The notes below the pieces were generated by a model. That model saw nothing but the letters and a program-made list of their open reading frames with translations. It made no database searches and was not told the DNA's origin. 64,000 nt of DNA from Bradyrhizobium macuxiense (GTDB taxonomy: Bacteria > Pseudomonadota > Alphaproteobacteria > Rhizobiales > Xanthobacteraceae). The position numbers and the translations under genes are program-made. Shown here one piece after another: positions 20,738-29,320 of this stretch (positions are counted from its first letter, which is position 1; every line of letters starts with the position of its first letter). The stretch spans positions 372,001 to 436,000 of the forward strand of contig NZ_VITY01000004.1 in assembly GCF_007993935.1 (NCBI RefSeq), in the 5' to 3' direction.

Positions 20738-22027
20738 ATGGACACGGCAACGACCGGGGATCTGGAGATCCCCGCCGACATCGCGGCAACCCTCGTCGAT
20801 CCCGTCGCCTATGCCGACGATCGCATCCACGACAGCTATCGCTGGCTGCGCGCCAACAATCCGCTCGGCATCGCGCGCCCCGAGAAGTTCGATCCGTTCT
20901 GGGTGGTGACCAAGCACGCGCATATCCAGGCGATCAGCCGGCAGAACGACCTGTTCCACAATGCCGACCGGCCGACCACGCTGACCAACCAGGCGCTCGA
21001 GGAGCGCGTTCGCAAGATCACCGGCGGACCCAATCTGGTGCGCTCGCTGGTGCAGATGGATGCGCCCGACCATCCGAAGTACCGCGCGCTGACGCAGGGC
21101 TGGTTCATGCCGGCCAACCTCGGCAAGTTCGAAGGCCGCGTCCGCGAGATCGCGCGCTCAACCGTGCGGCGCATGCTCGACCGCGGCGGCGCCTGCGATT
21201 TCGTCGAGGACGTCGCGCTCGGCTATCCCCTTCACGTCATCATGGAGATCCTCGGCGTGCCCGAGGCGGACGAGCCGCGCATGCTCAAGCTGACGCAGGA
21301 GCTGTTCGGGCCGCAGGATCCCGACACGGCACGCGTCCGCGACGCGCTCAGCGCGGAGCAGGTCTCGGTGATGCTGCAGGCGATCATCGCCGACTTCTCC
21401 GCCTACTTCCGCAAGATCACCGAGGATCGCCGGCAGAACCCGCGCGACGATCTCGCCACCGTCATTGCGAACGCGAAGATCGGCGGCGACTACATGCCGG
21501 AGCACGATCAGACCAGCTATTACATGATCGTCGCGACCGCCGGCCATGACACCACCTCGTCCTCGACCGCGGGCGCGATCTGGGCGCTGGCCAGGGATCC
21601 CGCGGAATTCGCCAAGGTGAAGGCCAACCCGGAGTTGATCCCGGGACTGGTCGACGAGTCGATCCGCTGGATGACGCCGGTCAAGCATTTCATGCGCTCG
21701 GCCACCGCTGATACCGAGCTCGGTGGCCGCAAGATCGCCAAGGGCGATTGGCTGATGCTGTGCTACGCCTCGGGCAATCGCGACGAGGAGGTGTTCGAGG
21801 AGCCCGATCGCTTCCGCAGCGATCGCAAGCCCAACCGCCACGTCGCGTTCGGCTATGGCGCGCATCTGTGCCTCGGCCAGTATCTCGCCAAGCTCGAGAT
21901 GCGTATCCTGTTCGAGGAGCTGCTGCCGCATCTGAAATCGCTGTCGCTCGACGGCGAGGTGAAGATGACGCAGGCCTATTTTGTCAACGGCCCGAAGAAG
22001 CTGCCGATCCGGTTCGAGGTAAACTAG
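20738..22027 (+). CDS. Cytochrome P450
   Basis: The 429-residue soluble P450 shows the I-helix ATAGHDTTSS, the K-helix ExxR in VDESIRW and the haem loop HVAFGYGAHLCLGQYLA with the ligand Cys. It is of the bacterial three-component type that needs separate ferredoxin and reductase, and no such genes are adjacent. The start at 20738 (MDTATTGDLE) is preferred because GAGGAAC lies just upstream. An in-frame ATG at 20711 lacks this. Sequence style suggests a steroid/terpene or fatty-acid type CYP, but the subfamily cannot be fixed here. Confidence 0.93.
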   Translation: MDTATTGDLEIPADIAATLVDPVAYADDRIHDSYRWLRANNPLGIARPEKFDPFWVVTKHAHIQAISRQNDLFHNADRPTTLTNQALEERVRKITGGPNLVRSLVQMDAPDHPKYRALTQGWFMPANLGKFEGRVREIARSTVRRMLDRGGACDFVEDVALGYPLHVIMEILGVPEADEPRMLKLTQELFGPQDPDTARVRDALSAEQVSVMLQAIIADFSAYFRKITEDRRQNPRDDLATVIANAKIGGDYMPEHDQTSYYMIVATAGHDTTSSSTAGAIWALARDPAEFAKVKANPELIPGLVDESIRWMTPVKHFMRSATADTELGGRKIAKGDWLMLCYASGNRDEEVFEEPDRFRSDRKPNRHVAFGYGAHLCLGQYLAKLEMRILFEELLPHLKSLSLDGEVKMTQAYFVNGPKKLPIRFEVN

Positions 22028-22036
22028 GGCCTATCC

Positions 22037-22118
22037 GTCATTGCGAGGAGCGCAGCGACGAAGCAATCCATGTCTCAACAAGTGGTGAAATGGATTGCTT
22101 CGCTTCGCTCGCAATGAC
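22037..22118. repeat. Palindromic intergenic repeat, GTCATTGCGAG family, copy 2
   Basis: The element starts GTCATTGCGAGGAG and ends CTCGCAATGAC, with inner arms AGCAATCCAT and ATGGATTGCT. It lies between the convergent P450 and acyl-CoA ligase genes. Confidence 0.88.
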
Positions 22119-22127
22119 GAGCAGATC

Positions 22128-23708
22128 CTATTCCAGCATCTTCCTCAGCTCCGCCTTCGCGACCTTTTCCAGCGTCGAGCGCGGCATCTCGTCGACGAAG
22201 CGGATCTCGCGCGGCACCTTGAAGTCGGCGAGCGCTGAGCGGCAGGCGGTGATGACCTTGTCGTGCAAATCGGCAGGCAGCGCGGCGACGCCAGACTGCG
22301 GAATGATGAAGACCACCGGCACCTCGTCCAGCATCGGATGCTTCTTCGCCACCACAGCGGCCTCGCGCACGCCCGGCACCACCGCGATCACCTGTTCGAT
22401 CTCGGAGGCCGCGACGTTCTCGCCGCCGACCTTCAGCATGTCCTTGGAGCGGTCGCCGAACTTGATATAGCCGCGCTCCAGCATCGTGACGCGGTCGCCG
22501 GTGATGAAATAGCCATGCTCGTCGAAGCTCTCGCGCGTGGCCTTCTCGTTGTGCAGATATTCGGCGAACAGCGACAGGCCGGGGATGCCCCTGATCAGCA
22601 GATTGCCGGTCTCGCCGACGCCGGTCGCGGTGCCGTCATCATTGGTGATGCGGATTTCGTACTCCGGCGCGGCGCGGCCGATCGACATCGGCGTGTTCGG
22701 CTGGTCGACCTCGCCGATGATGCCGTGAGTGATGGTTTCGGTCATGCCCCACCAGCCGATGATCTTGATGCCGAACACGGCGAATGGCGGCGGCTCGTTC
22801 ACGGCAGTGCCCCAGAGCCGGAACTTGTGATGCTTCGGCACTTCGTGCTCCAGCAGCGCCTTCATGCAGAACGGGATCGTCGAGGTCCAGGTCGAGCCGT
22901 GCTCGAGCGCCACCGGCCAGAACCGGCTCGCCGAGAAGCGCGGCTGGATCACGCAGGTCGCCCCGACCCACAGGCTCGCCAGCATCGAATAGGCCAGCGC
23001 ATTGGTGTGGAACAGCGGCAGATAGGTCTGGTGCACGTCGCTCGCGTGCAGGTCCTGATGCGCGGCGTTGATCTTGGCGCCCCACAGCGCGTTGGCATGG
23101 GTCCACAGCACCGCCTTCGGCCGCGACGTGGTGCCGGAGGTGTACTGCACGCTGCACGGTGCGAGCGGATCGATCGGGCGCTTCGGCCGGTCGGCGCTGT
23201 CGGCGAACAGCGCGTCAAAGCTGTCGCCGCGTGCGGGCGCTTGCGCCGGCGCCTGCCCGGCGTCATGGGAGGTCACCGCGATCCAGCGCAGCCCCTTGCA
23301 GTTGGCCGCGATCAGTTCGGCATAGGCCGGCTGGGTGATCGCGGCGACCGCGCCGCAATGGCCGGCGAAATATTCGATCTCGGCCGCAGCCGAGCGGGTG
23401 TTGGTGGTGACGGCAATCGCGCCGAGCTCGACGCAGGCGAACCACGACATGATCGCCTCGACGCAGTTGTCGAGATGGATCAGGACATAGTCGCCTTGCT
23501 TGATGCCGCGTTTGGCGAGGCCCGCCGCGAGTGCGCCGACGCGCTCATGGAATTCGCCGTAGCTCCAATGCCGCGCCGGCGCGTCGAACGGCGCCCAGAT
23601 CAGGAACGGATGATCGCCGCGCACCTCGGCGCGCATTCTTAGCAGCCATGGCACGTCGAGCCCGGCAAACGGTCCCACGATTCCCGGCACAGCCTTTGAA
23701 TTGGTCAT
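22128..23708 (-). CDS. AMP-dependent acyl-CoA synthetase/ligase
   Basis: The 526-residue ANL-superfamily enzyme makes an acyl-adenylate and then an acyl-CoA. The P-loop is YTSGTTSRPKAVLW. Later motifs are IIGWWGMTET, YFITGDR and the C-terminal GYIKFGDRSKDMLKVGGENVAASEIE. The catalytic Lys is in RSTLEKVAK near the end. The start at 23708 has GGGAGGACAT upstream. It resembles crotonobetaine/carnitine-CoA-ligase-like (CaiC) proteins, but the acid is unknown. The gene faces the P450 gene across a shared repeat. Confidence 0.92.
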   Translation of the reverse strand: MTNSKAVPGIVGPFAGLDVPWLLRMRAEVRGDHPFLIWAPFDAPARHWSYGEFHERVGALAAGLAKRGIKQGDYVLIHLDNCVEAIMSWFACVELGAIAVTTNTRSAAAEIEYFAGHCGAVAAITQPAYAELIAANCKGLRWIAVTSHDAGQAPAQAPARGDSFDALFADSADRPKRPIDPLAPCSVQYTSGTTSRPKAVLWTHANALWGAKINAAHQDLHASDVHQTYLPLFHTNALAYSMLASLWVGATCVIQPRFSASRFWPVALEHGSTWTSTIPFCMKALLEHEVPKHHKFRLWGTAVNEPPPFAVFGIKIIGWWGMTETITHGIIGEVDQPNTPMSIGRAAPEYEIRITNDDGTATGVGETGNLLIRGIPGLSLFAEYLHNEKATRESFDEHGYFITGDRVTMLERGYIKFGDRSKDMLKVGGENVAASEIEQVIAVVPGVREAAVVAKKHPMLDEVPVVFIIPQSGVAALPADLHDKVITACRSALADFKVPREIRFVDEMPRSTLEKVAKAELRKMLE

Positions 23709-23897
23709 ATGTCCTCCCGCAGCCTTGGCGGCCGCCCTTGATCTTGGTTGAGAGCAGTTCTGCCATCGGCGTGCGTCGAGAGCAAATCGGGATTTGCAGA
23801 GCAATGTTGCGCCAAAGCGATCCGTTCCGCCGCGCGGAAAGGGTGGATCTATACTCGGCAGCTATGATCGGGGGCGCTTCACAGCCTCGCAACGACG

Positions 23898-24317
23898 CTA
23901 GTTTGCGTCACGTTCATACGACGAAATCTCGATCAGGCTGCCGTCGGGATCGCGGCAATAGACCGAGCGCAGCGTGCCGCGTGCGCCCTGCTTGGCGACC
24001 GGGCCCTCCTCGATCTTCACGCCGTTGGCCTTCAGATGCGCGACCACTTGTTCGGGCGTGCTCGAGGTGAGGAAGCAGAGGTCGTCGCTGCCGGCCGCCT
24101 CGTGATCGGCGGTGAACCATTCCAGCTTGTCGGCATCGCGCGGCCGCACGTTGATCTTCTGATTGCCGAACACCAGCGAGGTGCGCGGTGTCTTGCCCTT
24201 GCCGGGATCGAACACCTTCACCTCCATGCCGAGGATCCTGCTGTACCAGGCAACCGAGCGCACGACATCGGTGACGTTGATCACGAGATGGTCGAGCCCA
24301 TTCACCTTGACGGACAT
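23898..24317 (-). CDS. VOC family (glyoxalase/dioxygenase fold) protein
   Basis: The 139-residue protein has the paired beta-alpha-beta-beta-beta units of the vicinal oxygen chelate fold: LDHLVINVTDVVRSVAWYSRILGMEV at the N-terminus and SVYCRDPDGSLIEISSY at the C-terminus. The metal ligands expected are His in LDHLV and Glu in IEISS. The start at 24317 matches the family. The upstream open frame runs through an intergenic repeat and is not expected to be translated. Substrate unknown. Confidence 0.88.
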   Translation of the reverse strand: MSVKVNGLDHLVINVTDVVRSVAWYSRILGMEVKVFDPGKGKTPRTSLVFGNQKINVRPRDADKLEWFTADHEAAGSDDLCFLTSSTPEQVVAHLKANGVKIEEGPVAKQGARGTLRSVYCRDPDGSLIEISSYERDAN

Positions 24318-24340
24318 GATCGATCCTCTTCGGTCCATAG

Positions 24341-24386
24341 CGTTTTCGAGCGAAGTGGACACCGGTTCGCGTGAAGAAAACGCGTC
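24341..24386. repeat. Palindromic repeat, CGTTTTC...GAAAACG family, copy 1
   Basis: The element reads CGTTTTCGAGCGAAGTGG at its start and GTGAAGAAAACGCGTC at its end, with outer arms CGTTTTC and GAAAACG. Related copies are at 53163-53191 (inverted, partial) and 56344-56433. Confidence 0.75.
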
Positions 24387-24534
24387 ATAACAAGATTGCA
24401 GCTTAGTCTTTCGTCGCGGTCGGTGTCGCACGTGTCGCACTGGTCGCATCTGACATTGTTTGTTAAAACCGCGCCGCACGCAACGCAACAGAAACGGGCA
24501 GGGCACCAAACCCTGCTGGATTGGGAGAGACTTC

Positions 24535-25506
24535 ATGATTTCACGCCGCACTGCGCTGGGCCTGATCGGGTCGGGGATTTCGACATTCGCGATCGGCCGC
24601 GCATCCGCAGCCGACTATCCGGCGCGGCCGGTGCGCTGGATCGTGGGCTATCCGCCGGGCGGCGCCACCGACATCATCGCGCGCCTGATCGGGCAGCGGC
24701 TGTCGGAGAAGCTCGGGCAGCAATTCGTGATCGAGAACAAGCCGGGCGCCGGCAACAATATCGGCACCGAGGCTGCGATCAACGCCGAGCCGGACGGCTA
24801 CACCGTGCTGCTGGTCAATCCGGCGAACTACATCAACGCCTCGCTCTACGCCAATCTGAAGTTCAACTTCGTGCGCGACGTGGCGCCGGTTGCGTCCTTC
24901 AACCGCGTCCCGAACGTGATGACCGTCAACAAGGACGTGCCGGCGAAGAACGTCGCCGAGTTCATCGAATATGTGAAGGCCAATCCCGGCAAGGTGAACA
25001 TGGCCTCGTCCGGCAACGGCACCTCGGTGCATCTCTCCGGCGAGATGTTCATGTCGATGACCGGCTGCAAGATGCAGCACGTGCCGTATCGCGGCGCTGC
25101 GCCTGCCATCACCGACATGCTGGGCGGCCAGGTGCAGGTGATCTTCGACAACATGCCCTCGATCATCCAGCACATCCGCTCCGGTTCGCTGCGCGCGCTC
25201 GGCGTGACGACGACGGATCGCTCCTCGCAATTGCCCGACGTGCCGGCGATCGCCGAGACCGTGAAGGGCTATGAGGCGAGCGCGCTGTTCGGCATGGGCG
25301 CGCCGAAGAACACGCCGAAGGAGCTGATCGCCAAGCTCAACACCGAGATCAACGCCGTTCTCGCCGAACCCGATATGCGCAAGCGTCTGGTCGAGCTCGG
25401 CGGCGACTCGTTGATCCAGACCCCGGAAGCCTTCGGCAACGACATCAAGGCCGAGACCGACAAGTGGAAGAAGGTGGTCGAGTTCGCGGGCCTCAAGGTC
25501 GAGTAG
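24535..25506 (+). CDS. TctC/Bug-type periplasmic solute-binding protein
   Basis: The 323-residue protein has an N-terminal export signal (MISRRTALGLIGSGISTFAIGRASA, with twin Arg) and the family blocks YPARPVRWIVGYPPGGATDIIARL, VIENKPGAGNNIGTEAAI and VPYRGAAPAITDMLGGQVQ. These proteins bind carboxylates for tripartite tricarboxylate transporters. TctA and TctB are not adjacent, which is common for the many Bug proteins of Bradyrhizobium and Burkholderiales. Start at 24535 after GGGAGAGAC. Confidence 0.92.
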   Translation: MISRRTALGLIGSGISTFAIGRASAADYPARPVRWIVGYPPGGATDIIARLIGQRLSEKLGQQFVIENKPGAGNNIGTEAAINAEPDGYTVLLVNPANYINASLYANLKFNFVRDVAPVASFNRVPNVMTVNKDVPAKNVAEFIEYVKANPGKVNMASSGNGTSVHLSGEMFMSMTGCKMQHVPYRGAAPAITDMLGGQVQVIFDNMPSIIQHIRSGSLRALGVTTTDRSSQLPDVPAIAETVKGYEASALFGMGAPKNTPKELIAKLNTEINAVLAEPDMRKRLVELGGDSLIQTPEAFGNDIKAETDKWKKVVEFAGLKVE

Positions 25507-25669
25507 GCCCCGGACGTTCAGCGTTGCTGAACCGCGCGGGCAGCTCTGATCCGCGCGGTGATGCCCGTCTCGTGAAGTGAATTGCGGGGCCTTGACGCGG
25601 AATAAAATGACCTTCAGGAACCTTACCCGGGATGCCGCGCTTTAACTGCGGCATCTGAGGAGGCGGATC

Positions 25670-25954
25670 ATGCGCACATCGCAAATCACAATGCTTGTCT
25701 TGGGAGCGATGACGCTTGTCGGAGCGGCGAGTATCACGCCGGCTTCCGCCGATCCTTATGATTATCCGTGGTGCGCGCAGGGGCCGAGCCTGGGCTACCC
25801 CGGCGAATGCGCCTACCGAACCTACGAGCAGTGCCTCGCAAGCGTATCGGGGCGCTTTCTCGCTTGCGGAGAGAATCCGCGCTTTCTGTTCAGCGAGCCC
25901 TCGCCGCCGCCGCGCCGCCATCAGCGTCGGCACCGGCCGGTCTACCCCGACTAG
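25670..25954 (+). CDS. DUF3551 domain protein, small secreted
   Basis: The 94-residue product has a signal peptide (to about residue 27, ITPASA) and the DUF3551 pattern YPWCAQGP...CAYRTYEQCLASVSGRFLACGENPRF with four Cys. The tail is rich in Pro, Arg and His. Such proteins are frequent in Bradyrhizobium and have no established function. A strong GAGGAGG precedes the ATG. Confidence 0.9.
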   Translation: MRTSQITMLVLGAMTLVGAASITPASADPYDYPWCAQGPSLGYPGECAYRTYEQCLASVSGRFLACGENPRFLFSEPSPPPRRHQRRHRPVYPD

Positions 25955-26049
25955 CAAACTTACCGACCGGCGCCGCGCAAGACGGCTTTGAAGCGTTTCG
26001 GCCTTCGTCGGGACGGCGCCCGTCGTCGCGCGATCGTGAAGACGCGCGC

Positions 26050-26096
26050 TTGACGCAGCGCCGTTTGCGCCTATACTAAACCATATGGTTAAGTAT
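26050..26096 (+). promoter_or_regulatory. Sigma-70 promoter and ArsR-type operator over the start codon
   Basis: TTGACG (26050-26055) and TATACT (26072-26077) are separated by 16 bases. Transcription would start about 26084-26085, at the A of the ATG at 26085. A 24-base near-palindrome (26073-26096; arms ATACTAAACCAT and ATGGTTAAGTAT, with one mismatched pair position) covers the -10, the start site and the first codons. No ribosome binding site is present. The arrangement predicts a leaderless, autorepressed mRNA. Confidence 0.65.
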
Positions 26097-26543
26097 CAGG
26101 ACGAAACGCTGGACCGCACCTTCGCGGCGCTTTCCGATCCCACCCGCCGCGCGCTGCTGGCGCGGCTCGGCGAGCAGGAAAGCCTGTCGGTGAGCGAGCT
26201 GGCGCAGCCGTTCGCGATGTCATTGCCGGCGATCATGAAGCATCTCGACGTGCTCACGGATGCCGGTCTGGTCGCGCGCGAGAAAACCGGCCGCACGGTG
26301 GCGTGCCGGCTCACCGCGCGGCCGATGGAGCAGGCGATGAACTGGCTCAATCGCTATGCGCAATTCTGGTCCGACAATCTCGACCGCCTTGCCGCTTTTG
26401 TGGAGGAAAACCCATGGCAGCCAACAAATCCGCAGTCGCAGCCGACGCCGGCCTTGCCGCGCGTCCCAGCCTCACCCTCACGCGGCGCCTCCGCGCCCGG
26501 CCGGAAAAGGTCTACGCCGCGTGGACCGAGCCGGAAAACCTAG
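26085..26543 (+). CDS. ArsR family winged-helix repressor
   Basis: The 152-residue regulator has a typical ArsR N-terminal domain: DRTFAALSDPTRRALLARL, then the recognition region SVSELAQPFAMSLPAIMKHLDVLTDAGLV, and the wing REKTGRTVACRLTA. No metal-binding Cys cluster is seen, as in the ArsR proteins that pair with SRPBCC proteins. The frame runs 130 bases into the next gene, adding a low-complexity Pro/Arg/Ser tail. The globular domain ends near residue 108. The promoter and operator lie on the start codon. Confidence 0.9.
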   Translation: MVKYQDETLDRTFAALSDPTRRALLARLGEQESLSVSELAQPFAMSLPAIMKHLDVLTDAGLVAREKTGRTVACRLTARPMEQAMNWLNRYAQFWSDNLDRLAAFVEENPWQPTNPQSQPTPALPRVPASPSRGASAPGRKRSTPRGPSRKT

Positions 26544-26890
26544 TGCAGTGGTTCGGTCCGGGTCAGGTCAAGCCCGGCACGACGCAAGCCGAGCTCGATG
26601 TCCGTGTTGGCGGCCGCTACCGGATCAAGTTCACCGGCACCAACGGTGAATATCACGAGGTCGGCGGCGTCTATCGCGAGGTGGTGCCGAACGAGAGGCT
26701 GGTGTTCAGCTGGGCCTGGCATTCGACGCCGGAGCGCGTCTCCGAGGTGACGGTGTCGATCAGGCCGGACGGCGGCGGCACGTTGCTCACCTTCCATCAC
26801 GCGCAGTTCGTCGATGAGACCGCGCGCGACAACCACCAGCGCGGCTGGACCGAATTCCTCGGCAATCTCCAACACTATGTCGACGCCTGA
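26414..26890 (+). CDS. SRPBCC (AHSA1-like) protein
   Basis: The 158-residue protein has the START/Bet v1-like AHSA1 pattern: LTRRLRARPEKVYAAWTEPENLVQWFGPG, GGRYRIKFTGTNGEYHEVGGVYREVVPNERLVFSWAW and HHAQFVDETARDNHQRGWTEFLGNL. The fold binds hydrophobic ligands. It overlaps the arsR frame by 130 bases in another frame and has GGAGGAAAACCC before the ATG. It is the second gene of an ArsR-SRPBCC-DUF899-DUF1428 group, an association seen widely in proteobacteria, from memory. Confidence 0.9.
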   Translation: MAANKSAVAADAGLAARPSLTLTRRLRARPEKVYAAWTEPENLVQWFGPGQVKPGTTQAELDVRVGGRYRIKFTGTNGEYHEVGGVYREVVPNERLVFSWAWHSTPERVSEVTVSIRPDGGGTLLTFHHAQFVDETARDNHQRGWTEFLGNLQHYVDA

Positions 26891-26907
26891 ACCGCAGGGA
26901 GCATCGC

Positions 26908-27645
26908 ATGTCTCAGCACAAGATCGTTTCGCGCGAAGAATGGACCGCGGCGCGCAAGGCGCTGATGGTCGGCGAGAAGCAACTCACCCAGGCCCGCGAA
27001 GCGCTGAGCCGGCAGCGCCGCGAGCTGCCTTGGGTGAAGGTCGACAAGGACTATGTGTTCGACGGGCCCGGCGGCAAGGTGACGCTCGGCGATCTGTTCA
27101 AGGGCCGGCCGCAGCTCGTGGTACAGCACGTGATGTTCGCGCCGGAGTGGGACGCGGCGTGCAAGAGCTGCTCGTTCTGGGTCGACGGCTTCGAGCGCAT
27201 GGTTCCGCATCTGGCCGCGCGCGACACCACGATGGTCGCGATCTCGCGCGCACCGCTGGCCAAGCTCGAGGCCTTCAAGCAGCGAATGGGCTGGAGCTTC
27301 GATTGGGTCTCGTCGGGAGAGAATGACTTCAACTACGACTATGCGGTCTCGTTCACCCCCGAGCAGATCGACGCCGGGAACGCGCAATACAATTATGGAA
27401 CGACCCCGCTCTACGGCCCCGAATTGCCCGGCATCAGCGTGTTCTATCGCGATGACGCCGGCACCGTGTTCCACACCTATTCCACATTCGCCCGCGGCCT
27501 CGACATGATGAATGCCGCCTATCACTACCTCGACCTGACGCCGCTCGGCCGCCACGAGGAGGGCTTGCCCTATCCGATGGATTGGGTGCGGCTACGTGAC
27601 CAATACCAACCGGCACCGGTTCAGGCATCCTGCTGTCGCTCCTGA
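26908..27645 (+). CDS. DUF899 (thioredoxin-like) family protein
   Basis: The 245-residue protein has the DUF899 layout: EEWTAARKALMVGEKQLTQAREALSRQRRELPWV, a thioredoxin-like core with LVVQHVMFAPEWDAACKSCSFWVDG, and SVFYRDDAGTVFHTYSTFARG. The CKSC pair sits where the redox motif of thioredoxin folds lies. The C-terminus ends in CCRS. It follows the SRPBCC gene by 17 bases and is probably in the same operon. Biochemical function is not established. Confidence 0.9.
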   Translation: MSQHKIVSREEWTAARKALMVGEKQLTQAREALSRQRRELPWVKVDKDYVFDGPGGKVTLGDLFKGRPQLVVQHVMFAPEWDAACKSCSFWVDGFERMVPHLAARDTTMVAISRAPLAKLEAFKQRMGWSFDWVSSGENDFNYDYAVSFTPEQIDAGNAQYNYGTTPLYGPELPGISVFYRDDAGTVFHTYSTFARGLDMMNAAYHYLDLTPLGRHEEGLPYPMDWVRLRDQYQPAPVQASCCRS

Positions 27646-27647
27646 TC

Positions 27648-27763
27648 GTCATTGCGAGCCAACAGGTCGCGCGTAGCGCGCCCGATGACGGCCTCCGCGA
27701 AGCAACCCATCGCGCCACAAGTGCAGGAATGGATTGCTTCGTCGCTTTGCTCCTCGCAATGAC
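27648..27763. repeat. Palindromic intergenic repeat, GTCATTGCGAG family, copy 3 (long form)
   Basis: The element starts GTCATTGCGAGCC and ends CTCGCAATGAC, like copies 1 and 2, but has about 34 extra bases containing the palindrome GCGCGTAGCGCGC. It lies inside the operon, three bases after the DUF899 stop and ahead of the DUF1428 gene. Confidence 0.85.
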
Positions 27764-27789
27764 GGCGAAATAACAACAAGGAAACGCCC

Positions 27790-28146
27790 ATGCCTTACGT
27801 CGATGGTTTCGTCGTCGCCGTGCCGAAGAAGAAACTCAAAGCCTATGCGAAGCTCTCGAAGATGGCCGGCAAGGTCTGGCGCGAGCATGGTGCGCTGGAT
27901 TATCGCGAGTGGGTCGCCGATGACGTCAAGCCGGGCAAGCTGACGTCGTTTCCGCAGAGCGTGAAACTGAAGGCCGGCGAAACCGTCGTGTTCGCCTGGA
28001 TCACCTACAAGTCGCGCGCCCAGCGCGACAGGATCAACGCCAAGGTGATGGCGGATCCGCGCTTCGCGTCGATGGATCCGAAAACCGCGCCGTTTGATCT
28101 CAAGCGCATGATCTATGGCGGCTTCACGAGCCTGGTGAAGGTCTGA
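27790..28146 (+). CDS. DUF1428 family protein (dimeric alpha+beta barrel type)
   Basis: The 118-residue protein has the DUF1428 pattern MPYVDGFVVAVPKKKLKAYAKLSKMAGKVWREHGALDYREWVADDV, then VVFAWITYKSRAQRDRINAKVMADPR and KRMIYGGFTSLV. Proteins of this family form small ferredoxin-like barrels of unknown role. It is the last gene of the ArsR-led operon, separated from DUF899 by an inserted repeat. Confidence 0.9.
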   Translation: MPYVDGFVVAVPKKKLKAYAKLSKMAGKVWREHGALDYREWVADDVKPGKLTSFPQSVKLKAGETVVFAWITYKSRAQRDRINAKVMADPRFASMDPKTAPFDLKRMIYGGFTSLVKV

Positions 28147-28221
28147 GGCGGCACGGTTTCGCCGCAATCCGCGCAGTAACCGGCCGTTAAACATCACGCC
28201 CGGCGGGCTGAGCGATGCCGC

Positions 28222-28263
28222 TTGCGTTTACTTGGTGATCCCGTATACTTTGCGATACAAAGT
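28222..28263 (+). promoter_or_regulatory. Promoter and operator of the membrane-protein/winged-helix pair
   Basis: TTGCGT (28222-28227) and TATACT (28244-28249) are 16 bases apart. A perfect inverted repeat ACTTTG-CGATA-CAAAGT (28247-28263) overlaps the -10 and the expected start of transcription, 11 bases before the ATG at 28275. It is a likely operator for the winged-helix protein encoded next. Confidence 0.6.
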
Positions 28264-28274
28264 GCGGGCAGATC

Positions 28275-28892
28275 ATGCGCGACCTCGACAAGGCCTTGGC
28301 CGATATTCTCGCGATCCGCAGCCAGATTGCGGCGGGAACCGCATTCCGCGGCTACGGCCCGGCGACCGTCGCCGCCACCAGCGGCATCGCGCTCGTCACC
28401 GCGCTCGCCCAATATCTCTGGCTCGACGATCCCACCGGTCACCCGATCGCCTTCCTTGCCGGCTGGGCGGCGGCAGCGCTGCTGTCGGCGGTGCTGATCT
28501 GGATCGAGATGCAGGCGCGCTCGCGGCGGCATCATTCGGGCCTTGCCGACGCGATGGTCCAGCAGGCGATCGAGCAGTTCGTTCCCGCCGTTATCGCCGG
28601 CGTGTTGCTCGCGGTCCTGCAATGGAAATTCGCGCCCGAGACGCTGTGGATGCTGCCGGGCCTGTGGCAGGTGCTGGTGAGCCTCGCCGTGTTTGCCTCG
28701 GTCCGCCTGCTGCCGCGCACGATCGCGCTCGGCGGTGCCTGGTATTTCCTGTCGGGCTTCACGGTGCTGTTGATTGCAAGCCAGAGCCACGCGCTGTCGC
28801 CCTGGACCATGGGACTGCCATTCGCGATCGGCCAGTTGCTGCTCGCAGCGCTGTTGTATTTCGCTTCCGGAGGCCATGATGCCGAAGACTGA
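28275..28892 (+). CDS. Five- or six-span membrane protein of unknown function
   Basis: The 205-residue protein starts MRDLDKALADILAIRSQIAAGTAFRGYGP, a soluble helix. Hydrophobic segments follow at about residues 32-50, 57-77, 103-120, 127-145, 150-168 and 178-196. I recognise no domain. It overlaps the winged-helix gene by 14 bases. Such membrane-protein/regulator pairs are conserved in proteobacteria, from memory. The pair may be a one-component stress or membrane-state switch, but this is inference. Confidence 0.78.
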   Translation: MRDLDKALADILAIRSQIAAGTAFRGYGPATVAATSGIALVTALAQYLWLDDPTGHPIAFLAGWAAAALLSAVLIWIEMQARSRRHHSGLADAMVQQAIEQFVPAVIAGVLLAVLQWKFAPETLWMLPGLWQVLVSLAVFASVRLLPRTIALGGAWYFLSGFTVLLIASQSHALSPWTMGLPFAIGQLLLAALLYFASGGHDAED

Positions 28893-29289
28893 CGTGACCA
28901 CCGCGCCATTCGCCTATGATGGCCTCGACCGCGTCATCCACGAGAAGGCGCGGCTCGGTCTGCTGACCTCGCTGATGGCGCATCCGAAGGGGCTCGCCTT
29001 CGCCGACCTCAAGCAGCTCTGCGGCCTGACCGACGGCAATCTCAGCCGGCATCTGCAGGTGTTGCAGGAGGCCGGCCTCGTCGATGTCATCAAGGGTTAT
29101 GAAGGCAATCGCCCGCACACCACCTGCCGCCTGACCAGGAGTGGCCGCCGCCGTTTCCTCGACTATCTCGCCGTGCTCGAGCAGCTGGTGCGCGACGCGG
29201 CCAAGGCTGCAGGCACGGCCGACAAGGCTGAAAAGACCGCCGGCAAGGATGAAGGCGCATCTGGCCGCCTTGGTATCCAGCCGGTTTGA
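28879..29289 (+). CDS. Winged-helix transcriptional regulator (MarR/ArsR-like)
   Basis: The 136-residue regulator has a winged helix: [53 protein letters not shown], then the wing [22 protein letters not shown]. It ends in an Ala/Lys-rich tail. The start at 28879 is preferred to the ATG three bases earlier because of spacing to GGAGG (28869-28873). It overlaps the membrane-protein gene, and the cis-prenyltransferase gene follows after 31 bases. It is the likely ligand of the ACTTTG/CAAAGT repeat at 28247. Confidence 0.87.
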   Translation: MPKTDVTTAPFAYDGLDRVIHEKARLGLLTSLMAHPKGLAFADLKQLCGLTDGNLSRHLQVLQEAGLVDVIKGYEGNRPHTTCRLTRSGRRRFLDYLAVLEQLVRDAAKAAGTADKAEKTAGKDEGASGRLGIQPV

Positions 29290-29320
29290 TCATCCCCTTT
29301 TTTTGCCCGGAGACTTTGTG

